From Nonomuraea rubra (GTDB lineage Bacteria > Actinomycetota > Actinomycetes > Streptosporangiales > Streptosporangiaceae), in assembly GCF_014207985.1 (NCBI RefSeq), contig NZ_JACHMI010000001.1, forward strand, positions 4,819,001 to 4,883,000: DNA of 64,000 bases, given 5' to 3'. The notes below the pieces were generated by a model. The model made no database searches. It was given only the letters and a program-made list of their open reading frames with translations, and was not told the DNA's origin. The position numbers were made by a program, and so were the translations under genes. Positions 22,466-32,150 of this stretch are shown in pieces. Position 1 is the stretch's first letter. Every line of letters starts with the position of its first letter.

Positions 22466-23200
22466 ATGAAGATCGCAGTCATCGGTGGGACCGGCCTCAT
22501 CGGATCGCGGGTCGTCAGGATCCTGAACGCGGGCGGGCACGAGGCGCTGCCGCACTCGCCGTCCACGGGCCTGGACCTGCTCAGCGGGGCGGGCCTGCAC
22601 AAGGCGCTGGCGGGCGCCGACGTCGTGGTCAACGTGACCGACTCGCCGGCCGCCGACGACACCTCGCCCGCGTTCTTCCAGATCACCATGGACGTCCTGC
22701 TGAGCGGTGCCGAGGCGGCAGGTGTCGGCCACGCGGTCATCCTGTCGGTCGTGGGCGCGGACGAGGTGCCCGGCCTGGTCTACTACCAGGCGAAGGTGCT
22801 GCAGGAGGACCTGCTCAGGTTCGGTCCGGTGCCGTACTCGATCGTCCGGGCGACGCAGTTCTTCGAGTCCATCGACGAGGTGCTGTCCTGGACCGGCGAC
22901 GAGCACACGGTCCGCCTGCCGCCCACCCTCGTGCAGCCCGTCGCCGCGGCCGACGTCGCGCGGGCGGTGGCCGACGTGAGCGTGGGCGTCCCCCTGCGCG
23001 GCACGCGCGACATCGCGGGCCCCGAGGTCTTCGCGCTCGACGCGCTGGGCAGGATCACCCTCGCCGCGCAGGGCGACCCCCGCACCGTCGTCACCGACAA
23101 CGGCGCCGGCCTGTTCGCCGCCGCCTCGGGCTACGCCCTGGTCGCCAAGGACGGCGCCCGCATCGCCGCAACCACCTACCGGGACTGGCTCGCGCGCTGA
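22466..23200 (+). CDS. NmrA/atypical SDR NAD(P)-binding oxidoreductase
   Basis: A 244-residue protein beginning with a Rossmann fold, KIAVIGGTGLIGSRVVRIL (GGTGxIG), typical of atypical short-chain dehydrogenases of the NmrA/YbjT group. The later YYQAKVLQEDLLRFGPVPYSI segment provides the Y-x3-K-like pair. These proteins bind NAD(P) and act as redox sensors or reductases; the substrate is unknown. GAAGAAGG lies just ahead of the ATG at 22466. It stands alone between the secreted-protein gene, which points away, and the rph pseudogene, which converges on it. The 268-base gap before it holds no gene that I can support. Confidence 0.85.
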   Translation: MKIAVIGGTGLIGSRVVRILNAGGHEALPHSPSTGLDLLSGAGLHKALAGADVVVNVTDSPAADDTSPAFFQITMDVLLSGAEAAGVGHAVILSVVGADEVPGLVYYQAKVLQEDLLRFGPVPYSIVRATQFFESIDEVLSWTGDEHTVRLPPTLVQPVAAADVARAVADVSVGVPLRGTRDIAGPEVFALDALGRITLAAQGDPRTVVTDNGAGLFAAASGYALVAKDGARIAATTYRDWLAR

Positions 23201-23219
23201 GCCGTCACCCCGTCACGGG

Positions 23220-24455
<1,236 letters not shown>

Positions 24456-24504
24456 TTACAATACAGTGCAGTCCTGCATCGAAATATGGGGGCCACGTCC
24501 TACC

Positions 24505-25929
24505 TCAGGAAACCGGCGCCTGCCCGGCGGCGTACAGCTTGGCGATGCGCGCGCCGAGGTCGGCGCCGTAGTTCTCGTGGTAGACCTGGGCGGAGCAGTA
24601 GACCGGGCCGCCCTGGCGGGCCAGGGTGGGCGTCCAGACGGCGGCGTTCTCCACGCCGGGGTCGCCCATCGCCAGGCCGGTGAGGGTGATGTCGTCCACG
24701 CTGACGTCGATGAAGTAGTCGCTCACGCCCTTGCGCTCGTACAGGCGCCATTGCAGCGTCGCGCTCGTCGCCCCGCCCAGCTTGGCCGTGAGGTCGACCG
24801 TCGTGCGCGCCCACGTGTCGGCCGCGTCGGCGGTGACGTCGCGCTGCCAGACCACCTGGCCGTTGAGCAGCAGCTGCTTGACGTGGTAGCCGGCCGGATG
24901 ACTCGGCCCGCGGGCGTCGCGGTGCCAGAAGCTCACCACGCGCTTGGCGGCCCCCGCGCTCAGCGTGAGCTTCCGCGTCGCGCCGCACGCGTCGCCGGCC
25001 TTGGTGGCCGTGTCCTTCTGGACGACGAAGCTCAGCCGCCCGTCGCCCGAGCGGGCCAGGTTGTCGCTCGCGGGGCGCGTCCACGCCAGGTCGCGGGAGA
25101 CGAACGGGAGCTTGTACTGCAGGACCCCGGCGAGCTCGCCGCTGCGCACGTGCTCGATGCCCTTCCTGGTGACCGCCTCGACGTAGGACACCGTCGGCTT
25201 CTGGGCGGCGTGGCTCAGCGGGTGGGCGTAGGGCATCAGGTAGACCTCGGTGCCGGGCAACCGCTCGGCGAGCTGCCGCACCTGGTACGACAGGCTCCAC
25301 GACCAGGAGGTGTCCCGGTACGGCTCGTCACGGAAGGGGAAGATCACCCCGTCCATGAGCGGGATCTGCTCGGCGACGAACGCGTCGGTGAACTGGGAAT
25401 AGTAGACGGTCGGGACGAACTTGAGCCCAGGGCTGATCGCCTCGGCCGCCGACCGCATCTGCCCGACGTAGGCCGGGGTGAACGTCTTGAGGTCGTAGCC
25501 GTAGTCGTCCACCGTCCAGCCGGCGAGGTTGGGGTGGCTCCTGGCGAGGGTGGCGATCTCGCGGGACCAGGCCACGTAGTCGTGCTTGAACGGCCGGGAC
25601 ACGCAGCAGCCCGCCTGGCTCGGCGAGTACACCAGCACCCAGACGTCGATCCCGGCGGCGGCCGCCGCGGGCAGGAACTCGTCCCGGAGGTCGGTCCAGT
25701 GCACGTTGTCACCGGCCATCGGATAGACGTAGGTGTTCGCGTTGAGCGCCTTCAGTCCCGCGATGATCGCTTTGGTGTCCACGTGCCTGATCCCGTCGGC
25801 GCGCGGCTGCTCTTCGCGCATGAGGTTGCCCGCCGTGCCCAGCGCGCCCGCGGCCCCGGCGTGGGACACGCCGGGGATCAGGGACAACAAGAGGACGGCC
25901 AGGACGGTCACGAACGCTGGACGGGTCAC
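24505..25929 (-). CDS. Secreted TIM-barrel-like protein with C-terminal beta domain
   Basis: A 474-residue exported protein. After a signal peptide (AFVTVLAVLLLSLIPGVSHA), residues of about 50-290 resemble a glycosidase-like barrel: NTYVYPMAGDNVHWTDLRD, then AGIDVWVLVYSPS, then GWTVDDYGYDL with an acidic pair in the position expected for barrel strand 4, and DGVIFPFRDEP. The last 170 residues form a beta-sandwich reminiscent of carbohydrate-binding modules (RLYERKGVSDYFIDVSVDDI). I cannot place it in a named GH family. The GTG at 25929 has GAAGGAA upstream and is preferred over the ATG at 25947. Confidence 0.65.
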   Translation of the reverse strand: MTRPAFVTVLAVLLLSLIPGVSHAGAAGALGTAGNLMREEQPRADGIRHVDTKAIIAGLKALNANTYVYPMAGDNVHWTDLRDEFLPAAAAAGIDVWVLVYSPSQAGCCVSRPFKHDYVAWSREIATLARSHPNLAGWTVDDYGYDLKTFTPAYVGQMRSAAEAISPGLKFVPTVYYSQFTDAFVAEQIPLMDGVIFPFRDEPYRDTSWSWSLSYQVRQLAERLPGTEVYLMPYAHPLSHAAQKPTVSYVEAVTRKGIEHVRSGELAGVLQYKLPFVSRDLAWTRPASDNLARSGDGRLSFVVQKDTATKAGDACGATRKLTLSAGAAKRVVSFWHRDARGPSHPAGYHVKQLLLNGQVVWQRDVTADAADTWARTTVDLTAKLGGATSATLQWRLYERKGVSDYFIDVSVDDITLTGLAMGDPGVENAAVWTPTLARQGGPVYCSAQVYHENYGADLGARIAKLYAAGQAPVS

Positions 25930-26051
25930 GGGAGTTCCTTCGGGCATGATCGAGTACGGGCCCGTCAGCGTAGGCGGCGCCGGTATGTCGCCGGTATGCC
26001 CGCGCGCCCAGTCGGGTCGCGACCGTTCCCCGGCCAGGCGGGAGGGCTCGG

Positions 26052-26642
26052 TCAGGCTTCCCTGAGCGAGGCGGGGCAGCCGGATTCGAGCAGGTCGAAG
26101 ATGGCGTGGAGCGCGGCCAGGGGGTCGGGCTCCGTGCCCGCGAGCTCGGGGATCTCCAGGACGTAGCGGGCCAGGGCGCGGACGGTCATGTCGGAGGGGT
26201 CGCGGCCGCTCTCGGCGGCGATCGCCTCGGCCAGAGCCCCCTCGCTGGCGATCCAGAGCTTGCGCGAGTACTCGCGCAGGGCGGGCGTGCTGACGATCAG
26301 GTCGCGCTTGCGCCGCAGCTCGGGCGGGAGGTCGTCAGTGAAGGGGCCCCGGGCGGCCAGGCAGCGGCGCAGGGCTTCCAGCACCGACTGGCCGGGGGGA
26401 CGGTCGCGGACCGCGGAGACCAGCCAGACACGCCGTTCGGCGCCGTCGTCGAAGATCAGCGCCTCCTTGCCGTCCGGCACGTGCGCGAACAGGGTGGCGA
26501 TGGAGACGTCCGCCTCGTCGGCGATCTGGGCGACGGTGACGCCGTCGTACCCGTGCTCGCTGAACAGCCGCAACGCGGCCTCCGACAACGCCTGGCGGGT
26601 CTGTGCCTTCTTGCGCTCCCGGCGCCCCATCGTCGTCCCCAT
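26052..26642 (-). CDS. TetR family regulator, divergent from an MFS exporter
   Basis: A 196-residue protein with a TetR helix-turn-helix in the first 55 residues (RQALSEAALRLFSEHGYDGVTVAQIADEADVSIATLFAHV) and a variable ligand domain after it. It diverges from the MFS gene at 26734 across 91 bases that hold a near-perfect palindrome (26675-26697), so it is most likely the local repressor relieved by an exporter substrate. Two ATGs, 26642 and 26630, are both possible starts. The C-terminal domain ends LHAIFDLLESG, similar to the many actinomycete TetR proteins paired with DHA2 exporters. Confidence 0.88.
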   Translation of the reverse strand: MGTTMGRRERKKAQTRQALSEAALRLFSEHGYDGVTVAQIADEADVSIATLFAHVPDGKEALIFDDGAERRVWLVSAVRDRPPGQSVLEALRRCLAARGPFTDDLPPELRRKRDLIVSTPALREYSRKLWIASEGALAEAIAAESGRDPSDMTVRALARYVLEIPELAGTEPDPLAALHAIFDLLESGCPASLREA

Positions 26643-26674
26643 GGCCTCATCGTAGCCGAACTTGAAACGAGTCG

Positions 26675-26697
26675 GAATCTATAGTCATTATAGTTTC
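26675..26697. promoter_or_regulatory. Palindromic operator between TetR and MFS genes
   Basis: GAATCTATA and TATAGTTTC flank GTCAT; the arms are inverted copies with one mismatch. The site is AT-rich within GC-rich DNA and lies midway between the two divergent starts, as expected for a TetR dimer site overlapping both promoters. Confidence 0.7.
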
Positions 26698-26733
26698 GTA
26701 GTCAGTTCAGATTTCTGCGAACGGAGAGACGTC

Positions 26734-28155
26734 ATGGCAACCCCCGCAACCGCCGCCCCGCCGGCGGCCGTGTCGACCCGGCGCATGTGGGCCATCCTGG
26801 GATTGGTGCTGCTCGCCGACGCCCTCGACATGATCGACGCCACGGTCACCAACCTCGCCGCACCCACGATCACCGCCGAGCTGCACGGCGGCGAGGGCCT
26901 GATCAAGTGGCTCGGATCGGCCTACATGCTCGCCATGGGCGTCCTGCTCGTGGTCGGCGGGCGGCTCGGCGACAAGTACGGCCAGCGCCGCCTGTTCCTC
27001 ATCGGCATGAGCGGCTTCACGATCGCCTCGGCCGTGGCGGGGCTCTCACCCCACCCCGCCCTGCTGATCCTGGCCCGCGCCGCCCAGGGCGCGTTCGGCG
27101 CGCTCCTGATCCCGCAAGGCATGGCGATCATGACGAAGACGTTCTCGCGCGACATGCTCACCAAGGCGTTCGCGATGTTCGGGCCCCTGCTGGGGGCCGC
27201 CTCGGTGGGCGGCCCGATCCTGGCCGGGTTCGTCATCGACGCCGACCTCGCCGGGCTGTCGTGGCGCCCGATCTTCCTCGTCAACCTGGTGCTCGGCGCC
27301 CTCGGCCTGATCCTGGCGGTCCGGCTGCTGCCGCACGACGACGGCGACGCGTCCACCGTCGTGGACGGGGCGGGCTCGGGGCTGCTCGCCGCCACCATGG
27401 TCGGCCTGCTCTTCGGGCTGGTCGAGGGGTCGAGCAACGGCTGGACCGCGCTGCCGGTCCTCTCGATCGCCGCGGGCCTGGCGTTCCTCGCCGCCTTCGC
27501 CCGCCGCCAGGCCACCGCCGCCGACCCGCTGCTCAAGCCGTCCCTGCTGCGCAACCGCGGCTTCAGCTCCGGACTGCTCACCGGTCTGGTCGTCTTCGCC
27601 GCCACCACCGGGCTGGTCTACGTGCTCTCCCTGTTCATGCAGCAGGGGCTGCACGCCTCGGCGCGGGACGCCTCCCTGGGGCTCCTGCCGATGACCGTCG
27701 GCATCATCGTGGCCGCCGCGGCCTGCATGGCGCTGATCAAGAAGCTCGGCCGCACCCTCGTCTTCCTCGGCCTGGCCGTCATCCTGGTCGGCTGCGGCTG
27801 GCTGCTCGTCCTGGTCGCCACCTCCGGCACGAGCCTGAGCCTGTGGGCCCTGGCGCCGGCCGTCTTCCTCACCGGCCTGGGGATGGGCGCCTGCTACGGC
27901 ACGATCTTCGACGTCGCGATCGGCGACATCGCCCCCGGCGAGGCCGGCAGCGCCAGCGGCTCCCTGTCGGCGGTCCAGCAACTGGCGGCCGGCATCGGCT
28001 CGGCCGCCGTCACCTCGATCTTCTTCCAGTCGGCCGCCTCCGGCTTCGGCCCGGCCATGACGACCAGCCTCATCGTGGTCGTGGCCCTCACCGCCCTCAC
28101 CGTCCCGGCCGTGGCCCTGATGCCGCGCCGGGCACCGGAAGAACTCCAGCACTGA
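26734..28155 (+). CDS. MFS drug exporter, DHA2 (14-TM) family
   Basis: A 473-residue membrane protein with the family landmarks DALDMIDATVTNLAAPTI in helix 1, GGRLGDKYGQRRLFLIGM in the helix 2-3 loop (motif A), and LARAAQGAFGALLIPQGMAI in helix 4. Length and helix count fit proton-driven exporters of the DHA2 group (drugs, dyes, antibiotics). GGAGAGAC precedes the ATG at 26734. It is divergent from a TetR gene with a palindrome between them. Unlike the MFS remnant at 3408-4365, it is intact. A frameshifted short reading frame follows 28 bases downstream. Confidence 0.92.
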   Translation: MATPATAAPPAAVSTRRMWAILGLVLLADALDMIDATVTNLAAPTITAELHGGEGLIKWLGSAYMLAMGVLLVVGGRLGDKYGQRRLFLIGMSGFTIASAVAGLSPHPALLILARAAQGAFGALLIPQGMAIMTKTFSRDMLTKAFAMFGPLLGAASVGGPILAGFVIDADLAGLSWRPIFLVNLVLGALGLILAVRLLPHDDGDASTVVDGAGSGLLAATMVGLLFGLVEGSSNGWTALPVLSIAAGLAFLAAFARRQATAADPLLKPSLLRNRGFSSGLLTGLVVFAATTGLVYVLSLFMQQGLHASARDASLGLLPMTVGIIVAAAACMALIKKLGRTLVFLGLAVILVGCGWLLVLVATSGTSLSLWALAPAVFLTGLGMGACYGTIFDVAIGDIAPGEAGSASGSLSAVQQLAAGIGSAAVTSIFFQSAASGFGPAMTTSLIVVVALTALTVPAVALMPRRAPEELQH

Positions 28156-28183
28156 CCGCACTTTCGACGCAAGGAGCCGCACC

Positions 28184-28312
28184 ATGTCACCAGCCCCCCG
28201 GGACGTGCCCCGGCGCGCTCGTCCGGCCCCTCCGGCTGGACCTCGCCGACCTGCCCTCGCTCGAAGCGTCCGTGGCCGCTCTGGGCCTGGCCGTCCTCGA
28301 CCGCCGGCCTGA
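28184..28312 (+). pseudogene. Short decayed reading frame after the MFS gene
   Basis: An ATG with AAGGAG ahead of it opens a 42-codon Arg/Pro-rich frame of unnatural composition. Removing one C from the CCCC run near 28214 switches to a frame reading GALVRPLRLDLADLPSLEAS and then VAALGLAVLDRRP, which looks like real protein. The most economical reading is a small gene cotranscribed with the exporter that has suffered a one-base insertion. Family not recognised. Confidence 0.35.
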
Positions 28313-28331
28313 CCGGCCTTCATCCGGGCGC

Positions 28332-29375
28332 TCAGTTCAGGTCGGACAGGTCGAGGACGAAGCGGTAACGCACGTCGTTGCGGCCGAGGCGGTCGAGCGC
28401 CTCGTTCACCCGCGCCGAGGGGAGCAGCTCGATCTCGGCGGTGATGCCGTTGGCGGCGCAGAACTCCAGCATGGCGGCGGTCGCGGGACGCCCTCCGCTG
28501 CCGGCGGAGCTGAGCCTCTTGCGTCCCAGGAGCAGGTCCATGGTCTCCACGGTGACCGGCCCGAGGTGGCCGAGGCTGCTGAGCGTGCCGTCCATGGCGA
28601 CCAGCCGCAGGTACGGGCCCAGGTCGTGCGGGGTGGAGACGGTGTCGATGACGACGTCGAACGTGTCCCGGGCCTGGGCGAGCTGTTCCGGATCCGTTGA
28701 CAGGACGAAGGCGTGGGCGCCGAGCCGGCGCGCGTCGGCCGCCTTGGCGGGCGAACGGCTGATGACCGATGTGGTGGCGCCGAGGGCCACGGCCATCTTG
28801 ACCGCGAGATGGCCCAGGCCGCCCAGCCCCGCCACGGCGACGCGGCTGCCGGGGCCCACGCCCAGGCTGTGCAGGGGCTCCCAGACGGTGACGCCGGCGC
28901 AGAGCAGCGGAGCGGCGGCGGCCGGGTCGAGACCTGGGGGAAGGGGGTAGGCGAACCGGTCGCGGACGACGTACTCGCGGGAGAAACCTCCCAGGGTGGT
29001 CGATCCGTCCTGCCGGTCGGTGCCGCCGTAGGTCAGGGTCGGGAAGGCGTGGCAGAAGTTCTCCTGGCCGGCCCGGCACATGGGGCATTCGCCGCAGGAG
29101 TCGACGATGTTGCCGACGGCGACGGGGTCGCCGGGGGAGAAGCGGGTGACCGCGGGCCCCGTCTCGGTCACCACGCCGGTGAACTCATGGCCCGGCACCA
29201 GCGGCTGCCCCGCCGCGCCGTCGTGATGGCGCAGCGCGTGCAGGTCGCTGTGGCAGACGCCGCAGTAGTCGATCCGCACCGCGAGATCGTCAGGGCGGAG
29301 CTCGCGGCGCCGCAGCGGCGTGCGCCGCAGCGTCCCTGTCGAGCCGTCCGCCCGCCATCCGGTTGTGGTCCGCAC
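28332..29375 (-). CDS. Zinc-dependent alcohol dehydrogenase (MDR family)
   Basis: A 347-residue medium-chain dehydrogenase. Catalytic zinc ligands are in CGVCHSDLHA and GHEFTGVV, structural zinc cysteines in CGECPMCRAGQENFC, and the nucleotide-binding turn is GLGGLGHLAVKMA with an NADP-type follow-on (SRSPAKAADA). These features place it near the YahK/cinnamyl-alcohol dehydrogenase group that reduces a broad range of aldehydes with NADPH. The GTG at 29375 has GAGGAG five bases upstream and is preferred to the GTG at 29381. It diverges from a TetR gene across a region with two direct copies of an operator-like 12-mer. Confidence 0.9.
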   Translation of the reverse strand: MRTTTGWRADGSTGTLRRTPLRRRELRPDDLAVRIDYCGVCHSDLHALRHHDGAAGQPLVPGHEFTGVVTETGPAVTRFSPGDPVAVGNIVDSCGECPMCRAGQENFCHAFPTLTYGGTDRQDGSTTLGGFSREYVVRDRFAYPLPPGLDPAAAAPLLCAGVTVWEPLHSLGVGPGSRVAVAGLGGLGHLAVKMAVALGATTSVISRSPAKAADARRLGAHAFVLSTDPEQLAQARDTFDVVIDTVSTPHDLGPYLRLVAMDGTLSSLGHLGPVTVETMDLLLGRKRLSSAGSGGRPATAAMLEFCAANGITAEIELLPSARVNEALDRLGRNDVRYRFVLDLSDLN

Positions 29376-29390
29376 AGGCACTCCTCTATA

Positions 29391-29458
29391 AACAGACTGT
29401 TCGGTCTATTCGATCGTACGCACGTGCCGCCTCCGGAAGCAAACCAACTGTTCTGTCT
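29391..29458. promoter_or_regulatory. Duplicated TetR operator between alcohol dehydrogenase and TetR genes
   Basis: ACTGTTCGGTCT (29396-29407) and ACTGTTCTGTCT (29447-29458) are direct copies differing at one base, 51 bases apart (about five helical turns). The first is also the right half of an 11-base palindrome AACAGACTGTT (29391-29401). The first copy lies just upstream of the dehydrogenase start and the second 16 bases before the TetR ATG, so each promoter has its own site. Confidence 0.65.
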
Positions 29459-29473
29459 GATAGCGTCGCAGGC

Positions 29474-30061
29474 ATGGCGGAGCAGCCCCTGACCTCGCGC
29501 GGAGCCGCGACCTACCAGCGCATCCTCGACGTGGCGACGCGGGAGTTCGCCCAGCACGGCATCGCCGGGGCGCGCATCGAGCGGATCGTGTCCGCCGCCC
29601 GCACCAACAAGGCCCAGCTCTACGCCTACTTCGGTAACAAGGACCGGCTCTTCGACACGATCTTCCTCGCCTCGCTGGAGCGGATCGTGAACGTCGTCCC
29701 CATCGACGCCGGCGACCTCGCCGACTGGGCCGTGCGCCTCTACGACGAGTACCTGCGCCGCCCCGACCTGATCCGGCTGGCCACCTGGGCGCGCCTGGAA
29801 CGCCGCCCGGCCGGCCACCTCGTGGAGCAGCGGGACCGCCTCGACGATCACAAGCTGCGCGCCATCGCCGAGGCCCAGGCCGCCGGGCGCGTACGCCGGG
29901 GAGACCCGTTCGACGTGATGGCCATGGTCATCGCCATGTCCATGGCCTGGTCACCGGTCAGCAACGTCTACGCGGCCACCGCCGAGGAGCCCCCCGCCGT
30001 GCACGAACAGCGCCGCACCCTGCTCCGCGAATGCGTCCGGCGCGCCGTCGCGCCCGGTTGA
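29474..30061 (+). CDS. TetR family regulator of the adjacent alcohol dehydrogenase
   Basis: A 195-residue TetR protein with helix-turn-helix ILDVATREFAQHGIAGARIE then RTNKAQLYAYFGNKDRLFDT in the first 65 residues, followed by a helical ligand domain of the kind seen in TetR_C_17-type regulators. The ATG at 29474 is the first good start; the longer frame reaches back into the operator. It is divergent from a zinc alcohol dehydrogenase, with duplicated ACTGTTCnGTCT elements between them. It probably represses both genes until an aldehyde or other small ligand binds. Confidence 0.9.
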   Translation: MAEQPLTSRGAATYQRILDVATREFAQHGIAGARIERIVSAARTNKAQLYAYFGNKDRLFDTIFLASLERIVNVVPIDAGDLADWAVRLYDEYLRRPDLIRLATWARLERRPAGHLVEQRDRLDDHKLRAIAEAQAAGRVRRGDPFDVMAMVIAMSMAWSPVSNVYAATAEEPPAVHEQRRTLLRECVRRAVAPG

Positions 30062-30097
30062 CGACCACGGCCCGTGCGGCGCGATCCTGCCGTCCGT

Positions 30098-30580
30098 TCA
30101 GCCTGCCCTGCGGTCGGCCGCCTGGAGCCGCGACCACTTCGCCATCGACTGCTTGATCTCCTCGCGCATGAACGCGAAGAACCGGCTGGTCTCGTCCAGC
30201 CGCCGCCCGGCGGGGGAGTCCAGGCCCAGGAGCGCGGTGCCCTCGTCGGCACCGGCCTGCACCCGGACGAGCACCGGGTCGGACTGGCTGATGAACTCGC
30301 TCCAGGTGTGCTCGTGGATGCGGCAGAAGTCGTGCCGGGCCCCGGGTTCGCGGCCGCGTTCGACCAGCCGTACCTGCACCAGGTACTTGACCGCGCCCGA
30401 GATGGCGGGTGCGCCGACACCCAGTCGCTCGGCGAGCTCCGCGGCCGACAGCTTGCCGGAGTCGGTGACCAGCAGTGCGGCGTACACGCGCGCGGCCATC
30501 CGGGGCATGCCGGATTCGACCATGATCTGCGCGAACCGTTCCCGGAAACCGGCGATGGCGCCCTCGTCCGCTCGCGTCAC
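30098..30580 (-). CDS. MarR/GbsR-type winged-helix regulator
   Basis: A 160-residue protein. Residues 20-85 form a winged helix (ARVYAALLVTDSGKLSAAEL, then LGVGAPAISGAVKYLVQVRLVER), typical of the GbsR/MarR group that controls osmolyte or drug genes. The C-terminal helices would form the dimer. GGAGAGGAG lies six bases before the GTG at 30580, which is preferred over the upstream in-frame start at 30610. A perfect palindrome (30631-30647) lies between it and the divergent methyltransferase gene, making that gene the likely target. Confidence 0.88.
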   Translation of the reverse strand: MTRADEGAIAGFRERFAQIMVESGMPRMAARVYAALLVTDSGKLSAAELAERLGVGAPAISGAVKYLVQVRLVERGREPGARHDFCRIHEHTWSEFISQSDPVLVRVQAGADEGTALLGLDSPAGRRLDETSRFFAFMREEIKQSMAKWSRLQAADRRAG

Positions 30581-30630
30581 CCGCGGCTCCTCTCCTTGTC
30601 GTGGCCTCACAGTTTAGATCATTCATGCAC

Positions 30631-30647
30631 TTCACGAAATTCGTGAA
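30631..30647. promoter_or_regulatory. Perfect palindromic operator of the MarR-type regulator
   Basis: TTCACGAA and TTCGTGAA flank a single A, a perfect 17-base palindrome in the 87-base divergent gap. It starts 51 bases from the regulator's GTG and ends 20 bases before the methyltransferase start, so bound protein could block both promoters. Confidence 0.8.
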
Positions 30648-30667
30648 ATAAGAGTAGTGTCGGAGGG

Positions 30668-31483
30668 GTGAAGGAGACCCAGCTCGTCGGGGTGCAGAAG
30701 ACCCTCAGCCCCGTACTCAAGGCCAAGGCCCTGGACAACCGGCTGCCGGACCCGATACTCGGCGACACGTACGCCGAGCAGGTGATGCGCCGCCTCGACC
30801 CCGGCTACGACCAGCGCAGATTCGGCACCAGCCAGGTGGGCCTCGCGGCCGTCGTCCGCGCCAAGGCCCACGACGACTGGGCCCGGAGCTTCCTGGCCGC
30901 CCACCCCGACGCCGTGGTGCTGCACCTGGGCTGCGGCCTCGACGCCCGGGTGTACCGGATCGACCCGCCCGCCACCGTCGACTGGTACGACCTGGACTAT
31001 CCCACCGTCATCGAGCTGCGGGAGCGCTTCCTGCCGCCGCGCGAGCACTACACCCTGATCGCCTCCAGCGTCACCGACCCGGCCTGGCTGGACCGCATCC
31101 CCCGCGAGCGGCCGGTGCTGATGATCGCCGAGGGGCTGGTGCCGTACCTGACCGAGCAGGACGTCCGGCGGCTGCTGACCAGCGTCGTCGACGCCTTCCC
31201 CACGGGCCGGCTCCAGTTCGACACGGTGCCGGTCTGGGCGTGGCGCACCTCGCGATGGGATCCCTCGCTGCGCGTGTACGACGCCCGCTTCCACTGCGGC
31301 TTCAACGACCCGGCCGCGCTGGCCGCGTGGCATCCGCGGCTGGAGTACGTCGACGAGGCGCCGATGAACGACTCGCCGATCCTGATGGCCAAGGCCCCCG
31401 CGAACGTCCGCCGCCTCTACCGCTTCCTGAACCTGCTGCCGGGCCTGAAACGATCCGTCCGCATCGTGCGCTTCCGGTTCTGA
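30668..31483 (+). CDS. SAM-dependent methyltransferase, LCM/PPM-like
   Basis: A 271-residue protein with motif I HLGCGLDARVYRI and the following WYDLDYPTVIELRERF, the hallmark of the leucine carboxyl methyltransferase-like group. In bacteria many of these are small-molecule O-methyltransferases. ETQLVGVQKTLSPVLKAKAL at the N-terminus is the usual cap segment. The GTG at 30668 is closely preceded by GGAGG, a tight but workable spacing. It is divergent from a MarR/GbsR regulator with a perfect operator between them. The substrate cannot be deduced. Confidence 0.85.
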   Translation: MKETQLVGVQKTLSPVLKAKALDNRLPDPILGDTYAEQVMRRLDPGYDQRRFGTSQVGLAAVVRAKAHDDWARSFLAAHPDAVVLHLGCGLDARVYRIDPPATVDWYDLDYPTVIELRERFLPPREHYTLIASSVTDPAWLDRIPRERPVLMIAEGLVPYLTEQDVRRLLTSVVDAFPTGRLQFDTVPVWAWRTSRWDPSLRVYDARFHCGFNDPAALAAWHPRLEYVDEAPMNDSPILMAKAPANVRRLYRFLNLLPGLKRSVRIVRFRF

Positions 31484-31499
31484 GAGCCTCCCCGGAAGG

Positions 31500-32150
31500 T
31501 CACGGGGTGAACGGCGCGTCGCGCAGCAGCAGCGCCGCCTGCACCCGGTTGGCGCAGTTCAGCTTCGCGAGGATCCGGCTGACGTAGGTCTTCACGCTCG
31601 CCTCGGTCATGTGCAGGCGCCGGGCGACCTGGGCGTTGGACAGCCCCTGCGCCACCAGCGCCAGCACGTCGGCCTCGCGCGCGGTCAGGGTGGCCAGCCT
31701 GCGGGCGGCGTCGTGCCCGCCCTCGTGCCCCCGGCCGGGGCTCCCCGATGCCGCCAGGTCGAGCACCTGGCGCGCCACCGCCGGCGACAGGTACGCCTGC
31801 CCGGCATGAGCCGCGTGGACCGCGCGGATCAGCTCGTCAGGGGTGCACGTCTTCAGGACGAACCCGGACACGCCATGCCGTACCGCTCGCCGTACGTTGT
31901 CCTCGTCGCCGAAGGCGGTGAGCAGGACCACGTGCGTGCCGGTCAGTTCGGCTGCGGCGGCCAGGCCGTCCAGCACCGGCATGGCGATGTCCAGGAGCGC
32001 CACGTCGACCCGGTGCAGGCGCGCGGCCCGCACCGCCTCGCGCCCGTCGCGGGCGGTGGCCACCACCTCGATGTCGCCCGCCGACTCCAGGACGGTGCGG
32101 ATGCCCGTGGCGATGAGGGGCTCGTCGTCGGCGACCAGCGTCCTGATCAC
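31500..32150 (-). CDS. NarL/LuxR-family response regulator
   Basis: A 216-residue regulator. The receiver domain carries the acidic pair DDE (8-10), phospho-acceptor Asp54 in LLDIAMPVLDG, Thr in VLLTAFGD and Lys in FVLKTCTP. The C-terminal GerE helix-turn-helix is LTAREADVLALVAQGLSNAQ then RRLHMTEASVKTYVSRILAK. The start is GTG at 32150, overlapping the kinase stop in a GTGA, so the pair is coupled. Asp54 would be phosphorylated by the adjacent kinase. The target promoter is not evident; no direct neighbour has an obvious matching site. Confidence 0.93.
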   Translation of the reverse strand: MIRTLVADDEPLIATGIRTVLESAGDIEVVATARDGREAVRAARLHRVDVALLDIAMPVLDGLAAAAELTGTHVVLLTAFGDEDNVRRAVRHGVSGFVLKTCTPDELIRAVHAAHAGQAYLSPAVARQVLDLAASGSPGRGHEGGHDAARRLATLTAREADVLALVAQGLSNAQVARRLHMTEASVKTYVSRILAKLNCANRVQAALLLRDAPFTP

